Source: Comamonadaceae bacterium
GTDB taxonomy: Bacteria > Pseudomonadota > Gammaproteobacteria > Burkholderiales > Burkholderiaceae_C
NCBI GenBank assembly: GCA_947447975.1
Contig: CANFLU010000030.1
Span: 1 to 37,596 of the forward strand
Direction: 5' to 3'
DNA: 37,596 bases
Shown: piece by piece, positions 1 to 8,696 of the stretch
How positions within the stretch are numbered: position 1 is the first letter of the stretch
Layout: each line of letters opens with the position of its first letter
Translations under genes and position numbers: made by a program
Notes under the pieces: model-generated
Databases searched by the model: none
What the model saw: the letters and a program-made list of their open reading frames with translations, nothing else
What the model was told of the DNA's origin: nothing

Positions 1-4
1 GACT

Positions 5-22
5 GGCGACCGCCAGGTCGCC
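5..22. repeat. Short perfect hairpin upstream of hpf
   Basis: A 7-bp perfect inverted repeat (GGCGACC / GGTCGCC) encloses a 4-nt loop. No T-run follows, so it is not a classical terminator. In related genomes hpf usually follows rpoN, so this could be the last codons of that gene (one frame runs open from the window edge to a stop at 30-32) or a leader structure. Its role is unknown. Confidence 0.35.
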
Positions 23-52
23 GGATGTGTAGCAAGCAACTGGAGGCTATTT

Positions 53-382
53 ATGAATTTGACAATCAGCGGCCATCATCTGGAAGTAACGCCGGCCCTG
101 CGTAGTTACGTGACCGAAAAATTGGACCGCATCATGCGCCACTTTGACCAGGTCGTCGACGTAAAAGTCTTGCTCACGGTAGAAAAGCAAAAGGAAAAAG
201 AGCGCAGGCAACGCGCCGAATGCAATATCCATGTCAAAGGCAACGATATGTTCGCCCAAAGCTCGCACCAAGACCTGTATGCCGCAGTGGACGATTTGGT
301 GGACAAGCTGGACAGACAAGTAGGCCGCCACAAACAGCGCATTCAGGACCACCACCATGCTGCCCCCAAGCGCCTGATGTAG
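53..382 (+). CDS. hpf: Ribosome hibernation-promoting factor, short form (HPF/YfiA family)
   Basis: The 109-residue protein opens with the family pattern [17 protein letters not shown] and has a lysine- and arginine-rich central strand (KQKEKERR, about residues 46-53) typical of the beta-alpha-beta-beta-beta-alpha fold. The family binds the 30S decoding region and promotes inactive 100S ribosome dimers in stationary phase. The length fits short HPF; the long C-terminal dimerisation domain is absent. The start is supported by a GGAGG box at 42-46. The gene probably sits downstream of rpoN, outside the window, and is separated from ptsN by a strong terminator. The protein ends in a His-rich tail ([12 protein letters not shown]), common in betaproteobacterial members. 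Confidence 0.93.
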   Translation: MNLTISGHHLEVTPALRSYVTEKLDRIMRHFDQVVDVKVLLTVEKQKEKERRQRAECNIHVKGNDMFAQSSHQDLYAAVDDLVDKLDRQVGRHKQRIQDHHHAAPKRLM

Positions 383-407
383 CCCGTCCAGCCCTGAAAA
401 ATCAAGC

Positions 408-435
408 AAACCGCCACCCTCGTGGCGGTTTTTTT
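408..435 (+). terminator. Rho-independent terminator after hpf
   Basis: A 10-bp perfect stem (AAACCGCCAC / GTGGCGGTTT) with a CCTC loop is followed by an uninterrupted run of T to position 435. It lies just after the hpf stop and 21 bases before the chosen ptsN start. It should end most hpf transcripts, which implies that ptsN-hprK have their own promoter or depend on read-through. Confidence 0.9.
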
Positions 436-440
436 ATGGG

Positions 441-446
441 CATAAT
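441..446 (+). promoter_or_regulatory. Candidate -10 box for ptsN (CATAAT)
   Basis: CATAAT matches the TATAAT consensus at five of six positions. It lies 6 bases after the terminator T-run and 11 bases before the ptsN ATG. No convincing -35 is seen at 17-bp spacing. If used, transcription would begin around 453, only a few bases before the start codon, giving a nearly leaderless message. Inferred from sequence only. Confidence 0.35.
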
Positions 447-456
447 CCGCACCACT

Positions 457-924
457 ATGAACCGACTCGCCTCTCTCTTACCCCCGTCGCATGTGCTGGC
501 GCAGGTGGACGTTACGAGTAAAAAACGGGCGTTTGAGGAGGCCGGTCTGCTGTTTGAAAGCCTGCACGGCCTGAGCCGGGCGCTGGTTACCGACAGCCTG
601 TTTTCGCGCGAGCGGCTGGGCTCCACCGGCCTGGGGCATGGGGTGGCGATCCCGCATGGGCGCATCAAAGGCCTCAAGTCGCCCCTGGCTGCTGTCTTCC
701 AGCTGGCCCACCCTATAGGCTTTGACGCGCCGGACGAGATGGCAGTCAACCTGATGATTTTTTTGCTGGTGCCCGAGGCGGCCACCCAGCGGCACTTAGA
801 AATTCTGTCCGAAATTGCCGAACTGCTCAGCGACGCCGATATGCGCAAGCGCCTGACCAGCACCACCGATGCCACGACACTGCACGGCTTGCTGGCCAAC
901 TGGCGCTCGGCCCCGGTGCACTAG
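457..924 (+). CDS. ptsN: PTS EIIA-like nitrogen regulatory protein (EIIA-Ntr)
   Basis: The 155-residue protein is a PTS EIIA type 2 domain. The phosphorylatable histidine is His67 in the motif HGVAIPHGRIKGL, equivalent to His73 of E. coli PtsN. The family receives phosphate from EI-Ntr/NPr and regulates targets such as potassium transport and sigma-54-linked processes rather than importing sugar. I chose the ATG at 457 because MNRLASLLPP matches relatives; an in-frame ATG at 436 would add seven residues, and more distal upstream starts run back through the terminator into hpf. It is followed 43 bases later by hprK, the usual betaproteobacterial arrangement, so the two are probably co-transcribed. 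Confidence 0.92.
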   Translation: MNRLASLLPPSHVLAQVDVTSKKRAFEEAGLLFESLHGLSRALVTDSLFSRERLGSTGLGHGVAIPHGRIKGLKSPLAAVFQLAHPIGFDAPDEMAVNLMIFLLVPEAATQRHLEILSEIAELLSDADMRKRLTSTTDATTLHGLLANWRSAPVH

Positions 925-967
925 TGGCAGCGCCCTTTAACAGCGACCAAGCAACGGATTCCTCGCT

Positions 968-1918
968 GTGAAACCCAACGCCATCAGTGCCGACGTCCTG
1001 TTTGAGGCCTTTCGCAACCGTTTGCAATGGCAATGGGTAGCGGGCTTGGGGGCTTCGGAGCGGCGCTTTGATGAGGTCGCCGTACGCGCCGCGCGCTCAG
1101 GCGCCGATTTGGTGGGTTACCTCAATTACATCCACCCCTACCGGGTGCAAATTTTGGGTGAGCGTGAGATCGCCTACGTCGCCAACGCCAGCGAGGAAGA
1201 CAGCACGCGGCGCATCCAGCGCATTGTGACCTTGGAGCCTCCGGTACTGGTGCTGGCCGATGGCCAAGTGCCGCCGCCGGGCCTGCTGCGCATGTGCGAG
1301 GAAGCGCAAATCCCGATGTTTGCGACACAGGGCTCGTCGGCCTTTGTGATTGATGTGCTGCGGGCCTATTTGTCGAAACACTTTGCCGACCGCGTGTCCA
1401 TGCACGGCGTGTTCATGGATATTTTGGGCTTGGGCGTTTTAATCACCGGTGAATCGGGCCTGGGCAAGAGCGAACTGGGGCTGGAGCTTATATCGCGCGG
1501 CAATGGTCTGGTGGCCGATGACTCGGTAGACCTGTATCGCATCAACCAAGCCACGATCGAAGGCCGCTGCCCAGACCTGTTGCAAAACCTGTTGGAAGTG
1601 CGGGGCATCGGCCTTCTGGACATACGCGCTATTTTTGGGGAGACTGCGGTGCGCCGCAAAATGCGCCTCAAACTGATCGTGCACCTGGTGCGCAAAGAAA
1701 CCCTAGAGCGCGAGTATGAGCGCATGCCGCACGAGCCCTTGACACAGGATGTGATTGGTATCCCGGTGCGCAAAGTGGTGATTCAGGTGGTGGCTGGACG
1801 CAATATTGCCGTGTTGGTGGAAGCAGCGGTGCGCAATACGATTTTGCAATTGCGCGGCATAGACACCTACCAGGAATTTGTGGATCGCCAGCGTCGCACC
1901 ATGGAAAGCGGGAGCTAA
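968..1918 (+). CDS. hprK: HPr kinase/phosphorylase
   Basis: The 316-residue protein has the HprK N-terminal domain and a C-terminal P-loop kinase domain. The Walker A motif GESGLGKS is at residues 161-168, the conserved catalytic histidine is His146 (SMHGVFMDI), and the HprK signature [16 protein letters not shown] is present. The enzyme phosphorylates and dephosphorylates a serine of HPr-type proteins. In betaproteobacteria with an incomplete PTS it occurs with ptsN and feeds into regulation rather than classic catabolite repression. It lies 43 bases downstream of ptsN and converges tail-to-tail on hexR with only 10 bases between stop codons; no terminator is visible there. Length is normal for the family. 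Confidence 0.95.
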   Translation: MKPNAISADVLFEAFRNRLQWQWVAGLGASERRFDEVAVRAARSGADLVGYLNYIHPYRVQILGEREIAYVANASEEDSTRRIQRIVTLEPPVLVLADGQVPPPGLLRMCEEAQIPMFATQGSSAFVIDVLRAYLSKHFADRVSMHGVFMDILGLGVLITGESGLGKSELGLELISRGNGLVADDSVDLYRINQATIEGRCPDLLQNLLEVRGIGLLDIRAIFGETAVRRKMRLKLIVHLVRKETLEREYERMPHEPLTQDVIGIPVRKVVIQVVAGRNIAVLVEAAVRNTILQLRGIDTYQEFVDRQRRTMESGS

Positions 1919-1928
1919 GCCAGCGTCA

Positions 1929-2777
1929 TCAGGTGTAGCGTTTGCTACGCAAGTTATTGCGCATATCGCTGAGCAAGGGCTGCAACGTGTTGCTGCCAAT
2001 GCGCAGGGCCACCGCGGTAGCCAGGATGTCAATAATCATCAGGTGCAAAAGCCGCGACACCATGGGGCTGTATTTGTCAAATCCTTCCGGGTGGTCGGCA
2101 TTGAGGTGAATATGGCCAGCGCTTGCCAGCGGCGAGCCGCTGGCCGTGATCACAATCGTGGTGGCGCCGTTTTTGCGCGCGATGTCGCAGGCATCCATGA
2201 GGTCGCGCGTACGACCGGAATTGCTGATGACAACGACGCAGTCGCCCGGTCGCAGCACCGAGGCGCACATGACCTGCATATGGCCATCGCTATAGGCCGT
2301 GGTGTTGACACCTAAGCGGAAAAATTTGTGCTGCCCATCTTGGGCCACGATGCCCGAATTGCCCACTCCGAAAAACGGCACTTGCCGCCCTTGCGTATAG
2401 GCTTCAATCAAGGCGTTAACCGCCCGGTCCATGGCAGGGGTGCTGGCCTCGTTGCGGTATTTCAAAAACGCCGCCACGGTGTTGTCAATGACCTTGACCA
2501 TGATGTCGCCGATTTTGTCGTCCGCATCCACACTGCGGTGAATAAAGGGCACGCCCTCGTTGATGGTGCCCGCCAATTTGCGCTTGAAATCGGCCAGTCC
2601 GTCGTAGCCCACGCTACGGCAAAAGCGCACTACGGTGGGTTTGCTGACATGCGCGCGGTCGGCCAGTTCGCTGACGGGCAGTTTGGCAAAAGCGCGCGGA
2701 TCGCTCAGACACAGTTTGCCCACGCGTTGCTCGGCGGGGGCCAGTGAAGGTAGCGAAGCGGTGATGCGATCCAACAT
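1929..2777 (-). CDS. hexR: HexR-type transcriptional regulator (RpiR family, HTH + SIS domain)
   Basis: The 282-residue protein has an N-terminal RpiR helix-turn-helix (about residues 35-70, with VSKPTVVRFCRSVGYDG) and a C-terminal SIS sugar-phosphate binding domain (about 125-255, with VGNSGIVAQD and ISNSGRTRD). HexR proteins repress central carbon genes such as zwf, edd/eda and pgi-type genes and are released by 2-keto-3-deoxy-6-phosphogluconate. It follows zwf by 36 bases on the same strand with a good AGGAGA ribosome site, so the two are probably one operon. A HexR-like palindrome in the zwf/tal region supports the assignment. The exact paralogue within the RpiR family is inferred from context. 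Confidence 0.85.
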   Translation of the reverse strand: MLDRITASLPSLAPAEQRVGKLCLSDPRAFAKLPVSELADRAHVSKPTVVRFCRSVGYDGLADFKRKLAGTINEGVPFIHRSVDADDKIGDIMVKVIDNTVAAFLKYRNEASTPAMDRAVNALIEAYTQGRQVPFFGVGNSGIVAQDGQHKFFRLGVNTTAYSDGHMQVMCASVLRPGDCVVVISNSGRTRDLMDACDIARKNGATTIVITASGSPLASAGHIHLNADHPEGFDKYSPMVSRLLHLMIIDILATAVALRIGSNTLQPLLSDMRNNLRSKRYT

Positions 2778-2813
2778 AAATGTCTCCTTTTGCGCGGCCG
2801 GGTTTGCGCCCGC

Positions 2814-4274
2814 TTAGTTCTCTTCGTCCCAGCAAAAACCGTCGCGCGCAATCATGGCGCTGGACGCGCTAGGGCCCCAGGTTCCACAGGCGTAAAGGCG
2901 CGGCCCTTGCGGATCACCGGCCCAATGCTTGATCAGCGGCTCCACCCAGCGCCAGGCCTCTTCTTGCTCGTCGCTGCGCACAAACAGGTTCAGGCGCCCA
3001 TCGATGACGTCCAACAGCAGCCGCTCATAAGCACCCACCCGCTGCGAGCCAAAACGCTTGGCGAAGTCCAGGTCCAGTTGTACCGGTGCCAGGGCGTTCG
3101 CCGCTTTAGCACCGCGCATGTCCTGGCCCTGGGCCAACAAATGCAGTTCCAGCCCATCTTTGGGCTGTAGGTTGATCACCAATTGATTGCCGGCATTGGC
3201 ACCGGAGCGAAAGATGGCATGCGGGGTCGGGCGAAAATTGACCACGATGCGCGCATCACGCCCGGCCAGGCGTTTGCCGGTGCGTATGTAAAAGGGCACG
3301 CCAGCCCAGCGCCAGTTGGCAATTTCGGTGCGTAGGGCCACAAAGGTTTCGGTATGGCTATGCGGGTCCACGCCTTTTTCTTCGCGGTAAGCAGGGGCTG
3401 GGGTACCGGCGCTCATGCCCGCCGCATACTGGCCACGCACCACGTCGCTGCTCAGGCTTTCGGTCGTCCAGGGCTTCAGGGATCGCAGCACCTTGAGTTT
3501 TTCATCGCGGATGGCATCGGCGTGCGCGTTGATAGGCGGCTCCATGCCGATGGCACATAGCAATTGCAAGGCATGGTTTTGCACCATATCGCGCAAGGCG
3601 CCAGTAGTTTCGTAAAACGCGCCGCGGCTTTCCACGCCGATCTCTTCGGCGATGGTGATCTGGATATTGGCGATGTGCTCGCGCCGCCACAGCGGCTCGA
3701 ACAGGGCGTTCCCAAAGCGCAGGGCAAACAGGTTTTGCACCGCAGGCTTGCCCAGGTAATGGTCGATGCGAAAAACCTGTTTTTCTTCGAAAAAGCGGCG
3801 CACGGTCTGGTTGATAGCGCGGTTGGAGGCCAGGTCGTGGCCCAGGGGTTTTTCCAGCACGACGCGGGTTTGCGGCGTGTTCAATCCAGCGGCAGCGAGT
3901 TGCTCGCAGACCACGGTGAACAAAGAGGGGGCGGTGGCCACGTACATCACCACCGTCTGGGCATGGCGTTCGCGCAGCAGGGTGGCTAGGGCGGCATAGT
4001 CCTCGGGGCGGGACAAGTCCATGCGCACAAATTCGAGCAAAGCGGCGAAACGAGAAAATTCCTCGGCGCTCGGACGTTTGGCTAGCTCCACTTTGTCAAA
4101 GCGGGACTGAATGAGTTCGCGGTATTGCGCATGGGACAGCGCATCGCGCCCGACCCCAATGATCCGACCGCCTTCGGGCAGGGTGCCGTGGCGGAAAGCC
4201 TGGAACAAAGCAGGCATGAGTTTGCGCCAGGCCAGGTCGCCGGTGCCGCCAAAGAGGACAAGATCAAAGCTCAT
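2814..4274 (-). CDS. zwf: Glucose-6-phosphate 1-dehydrogenase
   Basis: The 486-residue enzyme shows the N-terminal dinucleotide fold motif GGTGDLAWRKL (residues 9-19), EKPLGHDLASN (141-151) and the active-site signature RIDHYLGK (169-176). It oxidises glucose-6-phosphate to 6-phosphogluconolactone with NAD(P), the entry to the pentose phosphate and Entner-Doudoroff routes. I chose ATG 4274 (MSFDLVLFGG) as family-like; an in-frame ATG at 4286 adds four residues, and neither has a strong ribosome site. It is divergent from tal and upstream of hexR. No pgl, edd or eda is adjacent, so the rest of the pathway must lie elsewhere. Confidence 0.96.
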   Translation of the reverse strand: MSFDLVLFGGTGDLAWRKLMPALFQAFRHGTLPEGGRIIGVGRDALSHAQYRELIQSRFDKVELAKRPSAEEFSRFAALLEFVRMDLSRPEDYAALATLLRERHAQTVVMYVATAPSLFTVVCEQLAAAGLNTPQTRVVLEKPLGHDLASNRAINQTVRRFFEEKQVFRIDHYLGKPAVQNLFALRFGNALFEPLWRREHIANIQITIAEEIGVESRGAFYETTGALRDMVQNHALQLLCAIGMEPPINAHADAIRDEKLKVLRSLKPWTTESLSSDVVRGQYAAGMSAGTPAPAYREEKGVDPHSHTETFVALRTEIANWRWAGVPFYIRTGKRLAGRDARIVVNFRPTPHAIFRSGANAGNQLVINLQPKDGLELHLLAQGQDMRGAKAANALAPVQLDLDFAKRFGSQRVGAYERLLLDVIDGRLNLFVRSDEQEEAWRWVEPLIKHWAGDPQGPRLYACGTWGPSASSAMIARDGFCWDEEN

Positions 4275-4319
4275 AATAGGACGCACATAGAATGCGGTTA
4301 CAAGAAACCGGGGATTTAT

Positions 4320-4334
4320 TGTAACTTTGTTTCA
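4320..4334. promoter_or_regulatory. HexR-like operator between zwf and tal
   Basis: TGTAACTTTGTTTCA is a 15-bp imperfect palindrome (arms TGTAAC and GTTTCA, one mismatch, centre TTT). It resembles the 15-bp TGTA-centred-TACA layout known for gammaproteobacterial HexR sites. It lies in the divergent zwf/tal region next to a hexR gene. A second small symmetry (CGGTT / AACCG around ACAAGA) sits at 4295-4310. Binding is inferred, not shown. Confidence 0.4.
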
Positions 4335-4396
4335 TGCCGGGGCTTATCGCTTGCCGCCGGTGCGTTGGAAAGCCCCCGCCTTACCGGAGAATCACC

Positions 4397-5344
4397 ATGA
4401 GCCAACTCGAAGCGCTGAAGCAATTTACGACCGTGGTCGCCGATACCGGAGACTTCAAACAAATCGCCGCCTACCAGCCCCAGGATGCGACCACCAACCC
4501 CTCCTTGATACTGAAAGCGGTGCAAAAGCCCGAGTACGCGCCCATCCTGAGCGCCGAAGTGGCGGCCCACCAAGGCAAACCCTTAGACGAGGTGATGGAC
4601 CATGTGCTGGTGCATTTTGGTTGTGAAATTTTGTCGCTCATTCCCGGGCGTGTGTCCACCGAAGTCGATGCGCGTTTGAGCTTTGACACCGCTGCCACCG
4701 TAGCCCGTGGCAAACGCCTGATTGCCATGTACCAGGCGCAAGGCATTGCCAAAGAGCGCATTCTTATCAAAGTCGCCTCCACCTGGGAAGGCATCCAAGC
4801 GGCCAGCCAACTTGAGCTAGCCGGTATTCGCACCAACCTGACGCTCTTGTTTTCTTTTTGCCAAGCGGTAGCCTGCGGCCAAGCCAAGGTGCAGTTGATC
4901 TCACCCTTTGTCGGGCGCATTTATGACTGGTACAAAAAGAGCGCAGGCAGCGCCTGGGTAGAAGTGGACATGGCTGGCGCCAATGACCCGGGTGTGCAAT
5001 CGGTGAAACAGATTTACAACTACTACAAGCGCCATGGTGTTGCCACCGAAGTCATGGGCGCAAGCTTTCGCAACGTCGGCCAGATCACGGCACTGGCCGG
5101 TTGCGACCTGCTAACCATCAGCCCTGACTTACTGGCCGGACTGGCCGCCTCAGACGCGCCCTTGCATGCCAGTTTGCATGCGCCCGCCGCGCTGGCCATG
5201 GATATACCGGCTGTACATTTTGACGAAGCGGGTTTCCGCTTTGCGCTCAATGAAGACGCCATGGCTACCGAAAAACTGTCCGAAGGCATACGCGCGTTTT
5301 GCGCCGACGCGCTCAAGCTCGAAAAACTCATGCTTGCGGCCTGA
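4397..5344 (+). CDS. tal: Transaldolase B-type
   Basis: The 315-residue protein matches classical TalB length and motifs: VVADTGDF near the N-terminus, [11 protein letters not shown] (residues 31-41) and the Schiff-base lysine Lys125 in [16 protein letters not shown]. It transfers a dihydroxyacetone unit between sedoheptulose-7-phosphate and glyceraldehyde-3-phosphate in the non-oxidative pentose phosphate pathway. The ATG at 4397 is preceded by a GGAGA box at 4386-4390 and matches the family N-terminus ([10 protein letters not shown]), whereas the longer open frame from 4334 adds 21 residues without family character. It is divergent from zwf and followed by a terminator before pgi. Confidence 0.95.
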   Translation: MSQLEALKQFTTVVADTGDFKQIAAYQPQDATTNPSLILKAVQKPEYAPILSAEVAAHQGKPLDEVMDHVLVHFGCEILSLIPGRVSTEVDARLSFDTAATVARGKRLIAMYQAQGIAKERILIKVASTWEGIQAASQLELAGIRTNLTLLFSFCQAVACGQAKVQLISPFVGRIYDWYKKSAGSAWVEVDMAGANDPGVQSVKQIYNYYKRHGVATEVMGASFRNVGQITALAGCDLLTISPDLLAGLAASDAPLHASLHAPAALAMDIPAVHFDEAGFRFALNEDAMATEKLSEGIRAFCADALKLEKLMLAA

Positions 5345-5377
5345 TGCGCGCATGCGCTTCGCCCTGCTTTAGCCTGG

Positions 5378-5405
5378 AACGCCCGCGCCCACCGGCGGGC
5401 GTTTT
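5378..5405 (+). terminator. Intrinsic terminator or attenuator between tal and pgi
   Basis: A 9-bp stem (AACGCCCGC / GCGGGCGTT) with an 8-nt loop is followed by TTTT. It lies 34 bases after the tal stop and 33 bases before the pgi start. The T-run is short, so termination may be partial and tune pgi expression relative to tal. Confidence 0.7.
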
Positions 5406-5438
5406 CACCACCCCGCCCCGCGCTAGAAAGGAATAGCC

Positions 5439-6992
5439 ATGACCCGTTTGCGTTGTGACCGCACCCCCGCCTGGGGGCTATTGCAAGCCCGCTTTGCCGC
5501 ACAGGGCCATGGCTTTGACACGCGCCAGGCCTTTGCAGACGACGCCCAGCGCTTTGCCCGTTTTTCGCAAACTGCGCCGCATGTGTTTGTCGATCTCTCC
5601 AAAAACCGCATCGATGCAGCGATCGAAAGTCTGTTGCTAGATCTGGCCGAACAATGCGCCTTAAGCGCGCACCGCGAGGCCATGTTTAGCGGCGAAAAAA
5701 TCAATGCCACCGAAGGCCGCGAAGTCTGGCACGTACTTCTGCGCGCTCCCGTAGATGCAAGTACCGGCAGCGCACACGAAGCCGCAGAACTGGCCAAGGT
5801 GCACGACACCCTAGACGCCATGCTCGCCTTTGCCGAAAAAGTGCGTGCAGATGCGGCGATTACCGATGTGGTGAACATTGGTATTGGCGGATCGGACCTG
5901 GGGCCGCAAATGGCGGTGCTGGCCTTGCATGCGTTTGCGCATCCGGGCAAGCGCATGCATTTTGTGAGCAATGTCGATGGCCATGAACTGGCCGCCACGC
6001 TGGCCCGCTTAAAGCCTGAAAACACCTTGTTTTTAATCGCTAGCAAAACCTTCACCACCACCGAGACCATGACCAATGCAGCCTCGGCTAAGCGCTGGTT
6101 TGAGACCAGTGGCGGCAAGAATATTGCCCGCCACTTTGCGGCACTCACTACCAATGTGACAGCGGCCAAAGACTTTGGCATCGACACCACTTTTGGCTTT
6201 TGGGACTGGGTGGGGGGGCGTTATTCGCTGTGGTCGGCCATTGGTTTGCCAATTGCGATTGCCCTGGGCGCAGCGGGTTTTCGTGAATTTTTGGCCGGTG
6301 CGCATGCTATGGACCAACACTTTCGCAGCGCGCCCTTGGCAGCGAATGCACCGGTGCGCATGGGTTTGCTCGATGTCTGGTACCGCAACTTCCACGGCTT
6401 TAGCAGCCGCTCGGTCGCGCCCTACCACAGCGCCTTGCGTCGCCTGCCCGCGTATTTGCAACAGCTGGAAATGGAAAGCAATGGCAAGCGCGTCGATGCC
6501 AGCGGCGAAGCCCTGCCCTTTGGCACCTCGCCCATCCCTTGGGGCGAATCGGGCACGAACGGGCAACACGCGTATTTCCAAATGCTGCACCAGGGGACGG
6601 ACGTGGTGCCGGTGGAATTTGTGGCGGTAAAAAAGGCACGCCACACGTTGGCAGGCCACCACGACTTGCTGCTGGCCAATGTGCTGGCGCAAGCCCAGGC
6701 GTTGATGCAAGGCAAGTCGGATGCGGGCGGCCACAAACACTTTCCCGGCAACCGGCCTAGCACCGTGCTGCTGCTGGACGACCTGACCCCCGCCAGCCTG
6801 GGCGCCCTGATCGCGCTACAAGAGCACCGCGTCTTTGTAAGCGGTGCGCTCTGGGGGATTAACAGCTTTGACCAATGGGGCGTAGAACTGGGCAAAGTGC
6901 TGGCCAAAGACATCGCCCCGCGCCTGCACAGCGGCGACGCCAGCGGGCTGGATGGCTCGACGGCCGGGTTGCTGGCGATGCTGCGTAGTTAA
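5439..6992 (+). CDS. pgi: Glucose-6-phosphate isomerase
   Basis: The 517-residue protein carries the PGI signatures: NIGIGGSDLGPQMA (first SIS domain), SKTFTTTETMTNA, GGRYSLWSAIGLPIAIALG, and GESGTNGQHAYFQMLHQGT with the catalytic glutamate region. Near the C-terminus FDQWGVELGK contains the conserved lysine. It interconverts glucose-6-phosphate and fructose-6-phosphate in the cytoplasm. An AAAGGA ribosome site precedes the ATG. It follows tal and completes a sugar-phosphate block with zwf across the divergent promoter. Length is slightly below E. coli Pgi, as is common in betaproteobacteria. Confidence 0.96.
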   Translation: MTRLRCDRTPAWGLLQARFAAQGHGFDTRQAFADDAQRFARFSQTAPHVFVDLSKNRIDAAIESLLLDLAEQCALSAHREAMFSGEKINATEGREVWHVLLRAPVDASTGSAHEAAELAKVHDTLDAMLAFAEKVRADAAITDVVNIGIGGSDLGPQMAVLALHAFAHPGKRMHFVSNVDGHELAATLARLKPENTLFLIASKTFTTTETMTNAASAKRWFETSGGKNIARHFAALTTNVTAAKDFGIDTTFGFWDWVGGRYSLWSAIGLPIAIALGAAGFREFLAGAHAMDQHFRSAPLAANAPVRMGLLDVWYRNFHGFSSRSVAPYHSALRRLPAYLQQLEMESNGKRVDASGEALPFGTSPIPWGESGTNGQHAYFQMLHQGTDVVPVEFVAVKKARHTLAGHHDLLLANVLAQAQALMQGKSDAGGHKHFPGNRPSTVLLLDDLTPASLGALIALQEHRVFVSGALWGINSFDQWGVELGKVLAKDIAPRLHSGDASGLDGSTAGLLAMLRS

Positions 6993-7058
6993 GGCATAGC
7001 GATACCCCGGCGCTTTGCTGGCCGTCGGTGAAAATGCGGCTTCACACAGGAAAGCCCC

Positions 7059-8666
7059 ATGCCAGCCCTCAGCTCCCAACTCAACCCCCGTTCGGCCGAC
7101 TTTGCGGCCAATGCCGCAGCGATGCGCGCCTTGGTCGATGATTTGCGGCTGCAACTAGAAAAAGTAGCACAGGGTGGAGGCGACGCGGCGCGGGCCAAGC
7201 ATACGGCGCGCGGAAAGCTTTTACCTCGCGAACGGGTACTCAATTTGCTGGATCCGGGCACGCCGTTTTTGGAGTTAGCGCCGCTGGCAGCCCTGAACCT
7301 GTACAACAACGATGCGCCGGGCGCCGGGCTGATTGCCGGCATTGGCCGGGTCAGCGGCGTGGACTGCATGGTGGTGTGCAATGACGCGACCGTCAAAGGG
7401 GGCACGTATTACCCGATGACGGTGAAAAAGCATTTGCGCGCGCAAGAGATTGCGGCGCAAAACCATTTAACCTGTATTTACCTGGTGGACTCGGGCGGCG
7501 CCAATTTACCCAACCAGGACGAGGTATTTCCGGACCGTGACCACTTTGGCCGCATCTTTTTCAACCAGGCCAATATGAGCGCGCAAGGTATTGCGCAAAT
7601 CGCGGTGGTCATGGGTAGTTGCACCGCGGGTGGCGCCTACGTGCCCGCTATGAGCGACGAGACCATCATCGTCAAAAACCAGGGCACGATTTTTTTGGGT
7701 GGCCCGCCTTTGGTCAAAGCCGCGACCGGCGAGGTGGTCAGCGCCGAGGACTTGGGCGGCGGCGATGTGCATACCCGCTTGTCCGGCGTGGCCGACCATT
7801 TGGCGCAAAACGATTTGCATGCATTGGCACTGGCGCGCGAGGCGGTGGCGCATTTACACCAGCGCAAACATCCGCAAGCCCCATTGCGCGCAGCACAAGC
7901 GCCCTTGTTTGCGGCGCAAGAGTTGTATGGCGTCATCCCCACCGATACACGCAAACCGTTTGATGTACGCGAAATTATTGCCCGCATTGTGGACGGCTCA
8001 GAGCTGCATGAATTCAAGCCCCGCTTTGGCGCCACCCTGGTATGCGGCTTTGCGCACATCGAGGGCATGGCGGTCGGCATCATCGCCAACAACGGCATTT
8101 TGTTCAGCGAGTCGGCCTTGAAGGGTGCGCACTTTATTGAACTGTGTTGCCAGCGCAAAATCCCCTTGGTGTTTTTGCAAAACATCACCGGCTTTATGGT
8201 CGGGCGTAAATACGAAAACGAAGGCATTGCGCGCAACGGCGCCAAGATGGTGACTGCCGTAGCGACGGCGGCGGTACCCAAATTCACCATCATCATCGGC
8301 GGCAGTTTTGGTGCGGGTAATTACGGCATGTGTGGCCGCGCCTACAGCCCCCGCTTTTTGTGGATGTGGCCCAATGCACGCATCAGCGTCATGGGTGGCG
8401 AGCAGGCTGCCAGCGTGCTGGCCACGGTGCGCCGCGATGGCATCGAGGCCAAAGGCGGGCAGTGGAGCGCAGAAGAAGAGGACGCCTTCAAAGCACCCAT
8501 CAAGACGCAGTACGAAGTGCAAGGCCACCCCTATTACGCCAGCGCGCGTTTATGGGACGACGGCATCATCGACCCGGCAGACACCCGCCGCGTGCTGGCA
8601 CTGGGACTCTCCGCCGCTATGAATGCGCCTGTGCCAGATACCAAATTTGGAGTGTTCAGGATGTAA
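7059..8666 (+). CDS. mccB: Methylcrotonyl-CoA carboxylase beta subunit (carboxyltransferase)
   Basis: The 535-residue protein has the two-part carboxyltransferase fold. The motif [20 protein letters not shown] is typical of the methylcrotonyl/geranyl-CoA carboxylase beta group, followed by [16 protein letters not shown] and, in the C-terminal half, [17 protein letters not shown]. It transfers carboxyl from biotin to 3-methylcrotonyl-CoA in leucine breakdown. HMG-CoA lyase and the biotin-carrying alpha subunit downstream favour methylcrotonyl over geranyl substrate. An AGGAAA site precedes the ATG. Unusually, the alpha subunit is not adjacent: a secreted hydrolase gene lies between them. The isovaleryl-CoA dehydrogenase and enoyl-CoA hydratase genes that often accompany it are absent here. 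Confidence 0.93.
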   Translation: MPALSSQLNPRSADFAANAAAMRALVDDLRLQLEKVAQGGGDAARAKHTARGKLLPRERVLNLLDPGTPFLELAPLAALNLYNNDAPGAGLIAGIGRVSGVDCMVVCNDATVKGGTYYPMTVKKHLRAQEIAAQNHLTCIYLVDSGGANLPNQDEVFPDRDHFGRIFFNQANMSAQGIAQIAVVMGSCTAGGAYVPAMSDETIIVKNQGTIFLGGPPLVKAATGEVVSAEDLGGGDVHTRLSGVADHLAQNDLHALALAREAVAHLHQRKHPQAPLRAAQAPLFAAQELYGVIPTDTRKPFDVREIIARIVDGSELHEFKPRFGATLVCGFAHIEGMAVGIIANNGILFSESALKGAHFIELCCQRKIPLVFLQNITGFMVGRKYENEGIARNGAKMVTAVATAAVPKFTIIIGGSFGAGNYGMCGRAYSPRFLWMWPNARISVMGGEQAASVLATVRRDGIEAKGGQWSAEEEDAFKAPIKTQYEVQGHPYYASARLWDDGIIDPADTRRVLALGLSAAMNAPVPDTKFGVFRM

Positions 8667-8696
8667 TTGCTAGGCGGCAGTGCAGGGAGAAAAATC

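Noticed and set aside
1878..2315. Long open frames opposite hexR, zwf, pgi, mccB and the atp genes
   Set aside because: They are antisense shadows caused by GC-rich codon bias; they have no ribosome sites and no recognisable domains, while the opposite strand carries clear family motifs.
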